In this document: piece after piece, positions 61,901-64,000 of the stretch
How positions within the stretch are numbered: the first letter of the stretch is position 1
How the letters are laid out: each line of letters starts with the position of its first letter
Assembly: GCA_029962745.1 (NCBI GenBank)
Contig: CM057161.1
Span: 6,833,876-6,897,875 of the forward strand
Length of the DNA: 64,000 bases
Direction of reading: 5' to 3'
From: Echinometra lucunter
Lineage: Eukaryota > Echinodermata > Echinoidea > Camarodonta > Echinometridae
The notes under the pieces: generated by a model
Databases searched by the model: none
What the model was told of the DNA's origin: nothing
Seen by the model: only the letters and a program-made list of their open reading frames with translations
Translations under genes and position numbers: made by a program

Positions 61901-61933
61901 TGGAGATATTCCCTAATGTAAAGATCGGCAGCA
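29915..61933 (-). CDS. HELZ2: HELZ2-like 3'-5' exoribonuclease/helicase, C-terminal 2,232 residues
   Basis: Fifteen exons in transcript order: 61755-61933, 56976-57190, 56051-56437, 54004-54079, 48306-52500, 46107-46210, 45517-45666, 44898-45032, 40805-41094, 39645-39841, 38675-38777, 35207-35434, 34322-34484, 31959-32126, 29915-30024. They join in frame to a TAG and total 6,700 bp. Domains by residue in the visible part: helicase 1 motifs II-VI (about 1-330; DEAG, GDPKQ, NYRS, STVRT, TAFTRAQ), an acidic linker (about 450-650), RNB nuclease (about 870-1240; DPPGSTDLDD and FTSPIRRYIDL), then helicase 2 (about 1720-2200; GPPGTGKT, DEAG, GDHQQL, QYRM, STVRS, NVALTRAK). This order is unique to HELZ2. 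Vertebrate HELZ2 is a nuclear-receptor coactivator with RNase activity; function here is inferred. The N-terminal zinc fingers and first Walker A are absent from the window. Confidence 0.95.
30156..30576. mobile_element. TIR element, about 420 bp
   Basis: Ends agattaacccattcatgaca and its reverse 'tgtcatgaatgggttaatct' sit about 400 bp apart in the last HELZ2 intron. The interior is AT-rich with the 'gttgccaattt' phrase in repeated form. A 90-codon plus-strand ORF inside has no recognisable features. Confidence 0.7.
30695..30856. mobile_element. fold-back MITE
   Basis: Inverted 'gtcttgtcagtgatttt'-type arms with repeated 'ctgacaag' units, and ends resembling 'gggcgtt..catta'. Relative of the elements at 32378 and 38985. 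Confidence 0.6.
31010..31540 (+). repeat. TGACCT-rich interspersed repeat
   Basis: Three tandem sub-blocks, each with 'tgaccttgacctt' or 'tgacctttgaac', then 'ccccaaaat' and 'gtttcatgaa'. TGACCTTGACC is a match to the ERR/SF-1 type extended half-site. Confidence 0.6.
31959..32126 (-). CDS. HELZ2: HELZ2 exon (helicase 2 motifs V and VI)
   Basis: Encodes GSEWDYVVFSTVRSKPRIEI, then LGFINDENQMNVALTRAKQG and LIIVG. STVRS is motif V; NVALTRAK is motif VI with the arginine finger. Confidence 0.97.
32202..33472. mobile_element. cluster of five fold-back elements
   Basis: Successive palindromes: 32202-32371 (ends 'gggtgccgttgcataaa'), 32378-32527 (ends 'agtttcataaaac'), 32527-32645 (ends 'gggcccatattcataaa'), 32803-32948 (same family as the second) and 33305-33472 (ends 'cagctttTcgtaagttac'-like). 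Several share the core phrase 'agccaatcaa' or 'ctgattggctga'. No ORFs. Confidence 0.65.
33840..34300 (+). repeat. TGACCT-rich interspersed repeat
   Basis: Standard order: 'aaccaagtttgaagttcata', 'gacctctgtgacctttaac', 'atcagatcgtctt', 'cttgagatgttgcg' and 'gacagacagatggac'. It ends within 25 bases of a HELZ2 exon. Confidence 0.65.
34322..34484 (-). CDS. HELZ2: HELZ2 exon (helicase 2 motif IV)
   Basis: Encodes IRIVREMINRGASPEKIIVL, then SQYRLQCAQLEDRL and VSTVVKSQG. IIVLSQYR.Q matches the I.V..PY..Q motif of the family, and VSTV..SQG leads to motif V. Confidence 0.95.
35207..35434 (-). CDS. HELZ2: HELZ2 exon (helicase 2 RecA2 start)
   Basis: Encodes HVRICEFPSKAFYKDKLETA, then PRVFCHVNGREETL and SKSNRAEIRHV. 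It follows the QYRMH..I..FPS..FY motif: the H is the first codon of this exon. Phase 0 at both ends. Confidence 0.94.
36600..36725. repeat. fold-back around GGAACATCAAA
   Basis: 'aactattcgtactaaggaac' with 'atcaaacagtgcta' is mirrored by 'tagcaccatttgatgttcc' and 'gtgaatagtt', giving arms of about 40 bases. Confidence 0.65.
37260..38480. repeat. satellite-like tandem array, ~170-bp monomer, about 8 copies
   Basis: Each unit has 'tttttcctcgctcgctgcgc' followed by 'tcgtataatatt', 'agatacaggatg', 'ggaaagcaaac', 'gaggtgaccaaatata' and 'tttgatgaagaa'. The 'tttttcctcgc' anchors lie near 37275, 37447, 37615, 37786, 37920, 38095, 38273 and 38438. Divergence between units is about 10-20% by eye. A 222-codon minus-strand ORF across part of it is a repeat translation. 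Confidence 0.85.
38594..38614. repeat. poly-C tract
   Basis: About 20 C, 60 bases downstream of a HELZ2 exon on the gene strand; low complexity. Confidence 0.9.
38675..38777 (-). CDS. HELZ2: HELZ2 exon (helicase 2, up to QYRM)
   Basis: Encodes SIITEPNAKQLGMDISLLEK and then YKKKAEMLTIQYRM. L..QYRM is a conserved UPF1-type motif. The acceptor is TCTCATAG and the donor ATG|GTAAG. The ~170-bp satellite lies in the next intron. Confidence 0.95.
38985..39158. mobile_element. fold-back MITE with 20-bp ends
   Basis: Ends cctgggcaccgtttcatgaa and ttcatgaaacggtgcccagg are exact inverted repeats. Inner 'gacaagttatcggtcactga' is partly mirrored. It belongs to the same superfamily as the 32-kb cluster. 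Confidence 0.85.
39205..39545. mobile_element. fold-back element, ACCATGGTTTA type
   Basis: Inverted copies of 'gtttatgtagattttat' / 'ataaaatctgcataaac' and of 'gcaaca..gtttggcatagg' / 'cctatgccaaac' about 130-300 bp apart. Confidence 0.65.
39645..39841 (-). CDS. HELZ2: HELZ2 exon (helicase 2 motifs II and III)
   Basis: Encodes KEELQKHHIVLCTCNAAGAR, then VIVDEAGMCSEPETLIPLV and VVLVGDHQQL. DEAG and GDHQQL are the canonical UPF1-family motifs. Confidence 0.96.
40805..41094 (-). CDS. HELZ2: HELZ2 exon (helicase 2 insertion domain)
   Basis: Encodes GYLKKFQNISIVRVYSEQIE, then IALHRLIRRRGRPHAVEIAA and SYKSTLLEAM. It is phase 0 at its 3' end. This is the 1B/1C segment between motifs Ia and II. 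Confidence 0.92.
41560..41900 (+). repeat. TGACCT-rich interspersed repeat
   Basis: Contains 'ctctatgacatttgaac', 'tgacctacataccccaaat', 'cagatcgtcttcctatgatg' and 'agcatctagtttgaag'. Its right side is cut by the fold-back at 41898. Confidence 0.6.
41898..42673. mobile_element. long fold-back element, ~210-bp arms
   Basis: The left arm begins aacaaaaaaagtaactccct and the right arm ends with its inverse 'agttactttttttgtt'. Inner phrases 'cattaaaggcaaaaatgtca', 'aaaatgactc' and 'tctgtgaaac' are all mirrored. The spacer is about 330 bp with no recognisable ORF. Confidence 0.85.
42671..42990 (-). mobile_element. GGTACC/TGACGTCA element, copy 3 (truncated)
   Basis: Matches 11883-12200 in the same orientation but stops at 'gtgggtaccca', where LINE sequence begins. 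The truncation suggests a junction created by insertion or deletion. Confidence 0.75.
43000..43317 (+). mobile_element. LINE 3' end fragment, older copy
   Basis: In one frame WNNLQPSIRAIETLSTFKKQ and LKTYLF is readable after an earlier frameshift. This is the C-terminus of a CR1/L2-like reverse transcriptase. It ends with 'agtataaatgaccattatta' and an (ATT)n tail, directly joined to a second LINE fragment. Confidence 0.65.
43323..44180 (+). mobile_element. LINE (CR1/L2/jockey-like) 3' end with intact reading frame
   Basis: An open frame from about 43323 to the stop at 44037-44039 encodes the reverse-transcriptase C-terminus: NLGVWLDSRLNMEKHISNI, SRLDYCNGLLFGLP, LHWLPIRQRIAFKILLLVYK, APKLWNKLPLEIRKAPTVTI and FKHLLKTHLFSEVFG. 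A 3'UTR with 'gcgctatataaatgg' and an (ATT)n tail (44157-44180) follow. The frame is unbroken for about 239 codons, so the insertion is fairly young. It is 5'-truncated as usual for LINEs. Confidence 0.85.
44180..44640 (+). repeat. TGACCT-rich interspersed repeat
   Basis: Three sub-blocks with 'cagattgtcttcctatggtg', 'tttgaagttcat', 'cttgagata' and 'gacctctgc'. It resumes the repeat left at 41900, so the LINEs and the fold-back look like insertions into or between copies. Confidence 0.6.
44898..45032 (-). CDS. HELZ2: HELZ2 exon (helicase 2 Walker A end, motif Ia)
   Basis: Encodes GTGKTVTGAYLAYFFTRLNQ and then VLYCGPSNKSVDVVA. With the previous exon this completes GPPGTGKT. CGPSNKSVD is motif Ia. 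The acceptor is CACCAAG, a weak pyrimidine tract. Confidence 0.94.
45517..45666 (-). CDS. HELZ2: HELZ2 exon (helicase 2 Q-motif and start of Walker A)
   Basis: Encodes DETLRILRREAEELTDLRVP, then LLPLNHSQEAAVKKAL and SVIQGPP plus G. LN.SQ..AV is the Q-motif-like entry of SF1 helicases. The Walker A glycine codon is split by the following intron. Confidence 0.95.
46107..46210 (-). CDS. HELZ2: HELZ2 exon (linker to helicase 2)
   Basis: Encodes RREEEAVKGLIDEATIPVLV and then RDIALQRPNHPAWHS. The acceptor is TCCTCACAG and the donor TCAG|GTAAT. Phases fit both neighbours. Confidence 0.88.
46460..47250. repeat. three tandem copies of a 289-bp unit
   Basis: The anchor 'acttttttata' recurs at 46461, 46750 and 47039, exactly 289 bp apart. 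Copies 1 and 2 differ by only a few bases. Copy 3 lacks 8 bp and is interrupted after 'ggagaagtccaga'; its missing end reappears at 48033-48095. Confidence 0.92.
47233..47929 (+). mobile_element. TIR-bounded segment carrying a THAP-domain relic
   Basis: Left end ttaaaggagaagtccaga and right end (reversed) ttaaaggagaagtctggg are inverted repeats about 690 bp apart. The layout is end, AT-rich leader, THAP-coding start, end, as expected of an internally deleted DNA transposon whose transposase begins with a THAP zinc finger. Another copy of the end motif lies at about 9388-9402. The superfamily is not assigned. Confidence 0.5.
47482..47790 (+). pseudogene. THAP-domain ORF with one internal TGA
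   Basis: The frame from ATG at 47482 to TAG at 47788-47790 is 103 codons with a single stop, TGA at 47587-47589. It reads MPICLAFGCTNHTSSVPKRS, then the TGA just before WINDIRTDKFDFKTKKFSKL and KKVCEDHFEPECHT. The C-x4-C ... C-x2-H ligands, the conserved Trp, and the DHF motif of the C2CH THAP finger are all in place. The TGA may derive from CGA by C-to-T change. Too short to be a whole transposase. Confidence 0.75.
48033..48095. repeat. displaced end of the 289-bp repeat
   Basis: 'aagttaatgtgatttcagta' through 'acgacaatggaaatagtggt' matches the end of units 1 and 2 and is what unit 3 lacks, so the 780 bp between 47251 and 48032 interrupts unit 3. Confidence 0.8.
48306..52500 (-). CDS. HELZ2: HELZ2 giant exon (helicase 1 end, acidic linker, RNB nuclease)
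   Basis: A 4,195-bp exon. It starts KQYRAVFLSTVRTRSSLNKV (motif V) and LLNTAFTRAQSLITVMGDP (motif VI). A low-complexity acidic linker with EDDDDDDEDL follows. The RNB domain has catalytic IDPPGSTDLDDA (Asp codons between about 50690 and 50719), GVHIADVSYFI, MLPKDVISRLLSLLPGKDRL and HFTSPIRRYIDLVVHR, so the D-x5-D-x-D-D set and the S-P-I-R-R-Y loop are intact. LxxLL matches occur at LLSLL and LKLLL, but both lie in folded regions and may not be receptor boxes. The end leads into a PLP-linker before helicase 2. Confidence 0.96.
52815..52990. repeat. (AT)n microsatellites
   Basis: Long TA runs at 52815-52890 and 52948-52990, separated by about 60 bases of unique sequence. Confidence 0.95.
52995..53513. 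mobile_element. mariner/IS630-like fold-back, 519 bp, TA-flanked
   Basis: Ends ccgggtgtcccagaaaaagc and the mirrored 'ttttttgggacacccgg' are flanked by TA. Inner phrases 'agtactttaccttcaaaaag', 'taccaagatcattgaatttg' and 'tttcttaaaata' are all mirrored, so arms extend at least 160 bp. No intact transposase is visible. Confidence 0.85.
53516..53730. mobile_element. nested palindrome of GACTTGAGGTCTG units
   Basis: Outer arms 'tatatgcaacaatggaaata' and its mirror, then 'atgaaagtcgacttgaggtc' and its mirror. Each arm itself contains inverted copies of cttgaggtctg, so the structure is a palindrome within a palindrome. Confidence 0.8.
54004..54079 (-). CDS. HELZ2: HELZ2 exon (helicase 1, before motif V)
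   Basis: A 76-bp exon encoding VEVIRSEMRKRQLHAVTVET and then VQNVQ. The pattern 'V.TV...QG' precedes motif V in UPF1-like helicases, and phase 1 joins correctly to the large exon. Confidence 0.9.
54191..54289 (-). mobile_element. GGTACC/TGACGTCA element, fragment
   Basis: About 100 bases matching 54545-54645 and 42770-42870 ('gcattttggctaattttctc' to 'gtgggtacccagctt'). Confidence 0.7.
54451..54934 (-). mobile_element. GGTACC/TGACGTCA element, copy 5 (full length)
   Basis: Runs from 'tttaaagtgaatacacaatg' to 'gtaccccctttaaa'. Same orientation as 11883-12372, slightly more diverged; it keeps the central tgacgtcattttgacatca. Confidence 0.75.
55875..55908. repeat. (GAAAT)n microsatellite
   Basis: Five to six GAAAT units. 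Confidence 0.92.
56051..56437 (-). CDS. HELZ2: HELZ2 exon (helicase 1 RecA2 start)
   Basis: Encodes VYSYRTLEAKFNMSLLQRLY, LTINYRSCQPILDFL and SEVVVLSPYRTQ. NYRS is motif IV and VVVLSPYRTQ leads into the second RecA fold. It is in phase 0 at both ends (129 codons). Confidence 0.95.
56976..57190 (-). CDS. HELZ2: HELZ2 exon (helicase 1 motifs II and III)
   Basis: Encodes EWVSSKGPQIVVVTLSTA, then IVIDEAGQALETEAIIPLAL and VLAGDPKQMSPK. DEAG is the Walker B/motif II; GDPKQ is motif III. The acceptor is GGTTTCAG and the donor AAG|GTATA. Confidence 0.95.
57731..57800 (-). repeat. tRNA-like module in copy 1
   Basis: On the minus strand: A-box-like TGGTCCATCGGTAAAGC, a middle arm, and B-box GGTTCGACTCC at the expected spacing. 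The acceptor stem does not pair well. The parallel module in copy 2 is at 59381-59450. Confidence 0.6.
59381..59450 (-). repeat. tRNA-like module in copy 2
   Basis: On the minus strand GGTTCGAGTCCC (B-box) and a degraded A-box occur at the same place in the repeat as in copy 1. The A-box is less intact here. Confidence 0.55.
60880..61380 (-). pseudogene. LINE (RTE/endonuclease-RT type) 3' end, frameshifted
   Basis: On the minus strand: SVMLYGSETWCLSENEMGIL, VRGMCGVKLMDRKK and WYGHVLRRDDGHVLRRALEF, then in shifted frames a Thr-Trp and RMEDVLNHAKWRDG followed by IRPLPFTGTKPDSK. This is the usual C-terminus of an endonuclease-reverse transcriptase. At least two frameshifts and a stop show that it is dead. 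It lies in the HELZ2 intron, same strand as the gene. Confidence 0.85.
61755..61933 (-). CDS. HELZ2: HELZ2 exon (helicase 1, after Walker A)
   Basis: Encodes SAADLYIREYLHEFCEG, continuing to LINAEGPRLPTEEECK. The acceptor is CTGTTCACAG, entered with a split Ser codon. SAADLYIREY follows the THSN segment of helicase 1 in human HELZ2, so the missing upstream exon should carry GxxGTGKT. Confidence 0.92.
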
Positions 61934-63785
61934 CTGTGAACAGAAGAAAGAAAAGATAGACATGTAACCTTTCCAGGACCATGTTCATCAGGAAAACATT
62001 ACCAAAAAATTACAACAAAGCTATACTAAATTATCTTATAAAAGAAGGTTTCTCGGAAAGAATGTAAGAAGACATTTGGGCTGTGACGCGACAAAAGGGC
62101 CCTTAGCTCTCCACATGGCTTACGCAGTAAAACCGCGCTAAAGTCAGCAATTATCAAAATGTGCGCACTGAAAAAAAAAAAAACATCAGACCAAAACAAA
62201 ACACACGTGCAGAAGAAAAATAAAGGAACAGTCACTCTAACTAGTCCATCGATTAATCTGGCTCAAGCTGATGATCAAATGTCAAATCATGGATGAATCG
62301 GTAAGAGCATTATTATAATTTCTTTAAACAGCTTGTTCCAGTATAAATTACGGGTTTTAAAGGCATTTTGTGCATTTAATTCAGTTTTAATAGGTGACTG
62401 TCTACCTCGTTTCGTATAGTGCCCTGCAACTGCAAGGCTGCATGCGAGCATAGTTTCAAAGATAAAGTTAACGTTGTATTATGAAATCTCCTTCCTCTGT
62501 TAGGCCCCACTATTTTTTTTTTATATTACTGTATAATCTCTGAATATTAATTTTTGTAATTTATTTCATCACCTGGGAAATTTCTTTAAACCAACTACAT
62601 GTAACTGAGATTCTAACTGTAACTTAGTCGTAGACTTTGCAGTCACACTCGTAGTCGTATTAAAGCTCAGTTTGTATGATGAGGGGCCCTATAACGATGC
62701 GCACCTGAAATTGACAAGCTTTTCCTTTCGTATTCCTCTAATCGCTGACCTCAGTTTAATCTTCATATCTCAGAGTCTAATTGTGCTGAAAATCTCATTA
62801 AAATTTGTGTAAGAACAATATCATTTCACAAGAAAAAGCAACAATGTGTCATAATGTCGGAATGTTATTTACTGCTAGTTAATAGCAGATGAATGCACGA
62901 TATGCCTTACCCCTATTCAAATTTGTTGATGTTTGTGCAAAACTATTCCAATACAATCATGGGACTAGATCTTAACTTCAGACCTGCTTCTACCAATCTC
63001 TTGAATTTGTTGATTCATATTTGAGGCCTCAATTTTCCCATACTGAACTTAGTACCGGTCAGGTATTCATCAGAAAATTTTAGCAGCTAAGTTATATACA
63101 TATATAGTGTATTTACTACACAGAGATGATAAAATAAAGTTAGGCCTAGATCTTTAGGCTGTAGTCTAGCTAATTTAGGGCCAGACTAGGGCCTTGCACT
63201 AGCTTGGGCTCTGGATAAGTATGGAATTACAAATAACTGTTTATGTCACAACCCTGTAAGCACAGACCTGCTTTTTAAAAAAAATTAAAGAAAATAACAA
63301 GAGATGAAGCTGAACTGGAGTGGGGGGGCACTGCATTGTTTGCTTATAATCGAGAGGAGGATGGGAGGGGGCAGATCATAATAGCAAGCAATGCCTACCC
63401 CAATCCTTTCCCATTGTGTATTGCTGGATTGTATTTAGTTTTGAGTGCATTTATTGTCTCTGTAGACTTTTTTTATAGAGCAATTGAATTACAAACTGAA
63501 TTTCAATTATGAGGCATTATTGAAAATTTACTTTTAGATTAATCAAAGTTAAAACAATACTAATCACAAAACAACATTACTAAATGGATTAATTGTTACT
63601 ACTGTCTAATTCATATTAGAATGAATGACACTTTGTATTCCATATCCATTCAATGCTGTTGGTGTACTTCAGCTGTTCTAAAATAATAAGTCTGTATTTC
63701 AGTGTGATTCATCTAAGCAGTTGGCTACTTCTAGTGCCATTTCATGTATCATTACAAGGGATTTTATCTTCTTTTTTTTTTACAG
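61934..63785. other. upstream intron or flank, no exon recognised
   Basis: I looked on the minus strand for the HELZ2 helicase-1 Walker A (GxxGTGKT) and its THSN follow-on and found neither. There is a short (A)n tract near 62171 and otherwise AT-rich unique-looking sequence. Confidence 0.6.
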
Positions 63786-63903
63786 GTCATTGATATGGAG
63801 CAGCTAAGGTCATGCTCATCCCTATCGTCATTGTCATCTCCAGGCCAATATAGGAATGTTGGACTGTACCTTAAAGGCAAAGCTGGAAGGAGAGGGGGAG
63901 GGT
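63786..63903 (+). CDS. possible first coding exon of a plus-strand gene
   Basis: A long pyrimidine tract and TACAG (to about 63785) precede an ATG at about 63795 reading MEQLRSCSSLSSLSSPGQYR and then NVGLYLKGKAGRRGGG, followed by a GG|GTATGA donor-like site. I do not recognise the peptide; it is Ser-rich and basic. Splice-like borders and an open frame support it, but a chance ORF of 36 codons cannot be excluded. Confidence 0.3.
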
Positions 63904-64000
63904 ATGATAACCACATTTAATTCAACGATGCTGGAAAAGTCAGGTCACTGCATTCATATCAGAGGAGGAAGCAGAGGTGATCTAAGATCTTGAAACAATT

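Overview
The window is metazoan nuclear DNA: AT-rich, with split genes using GT-AG introns, and crowded with microsatellites, fold-back (MITE-like) elements, tRNA-derived SINEs and LINE 3' ends. Repeat style and protein divergence from human suggest a marine invertebrate deuterostome, most likely an echinoderm such as a sea urchin. The species is an inference; the gene identities are much firmer.

Two genes, both on the minus strand, account for all clear coding sequence. (1) Positions 446-20941 hold the 5' part of THOC2, the scaffold subunit of the THO/TREX mRNA-export complex. Eleven exons can be placed with consistent splice phases, from a strong-context ATG at 20941 to the left window edge (about 393 residues); one intron uses a GC donor. 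(2) Positions 29915-61933 hold most of HELZ2, a UPF1-like helicase / RNase II (RNB) / UPF1-like helicase protein. Fifteen exons join without a phase conflict into 2,232 codons plus stop. One exon of 4,195 bp (48306-52500) carries the end of helicase 1 and the whole RNB nuclease domain with its four catalytic Asp codons. The N-terminus, including the helicase-1 Walker A, lies outside the window or was not found.

Layout: 1-20941, THOC2 exons in repeat-rich introns; about 20960-20990, a CpG-rich NRF1-like promoter motif; 21000-29914, intergenic DNA with microsatellites, a SINE, and a tandemly duplicated exon-like segment at 24690-25095; 29915-61933, HELZ2, whose introns contain a ~170-bp satellite (37.26-38.48 kb), nested LINE/MITE insertions (41.9-44.2 kb), a 289-bp tandem repeat next to a TIR-bounded THAP-domain relic (46.46-48.1 kb), two large palindromic elements (53-53.7 kb), a 1.65-kb tandemly duplicated element with tRNA-like and alternating CG-rich modules (57.36-60.81 kb), and a decayed LINE (60.88-61.38 kb); 61934-64000, intron or upstream DNA with one possible plus-strand first coding exon near 63786.

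The two genes share no pathway operon-style. THOC2 acts in co-transcriptional mRNP assembly and export. Vertebrate HELZ2 is an interferon-inducible nuclear-receptor coactivator and 3'-5' exoribonuclease. The more unusual material is in the non-coding DNA: a decayed duplicate of a THOC2 exon, the THAP relic with a single internal TGA, and dispersed elements that carry consensus CREB/ATF or nuclear-receptor half-sites.
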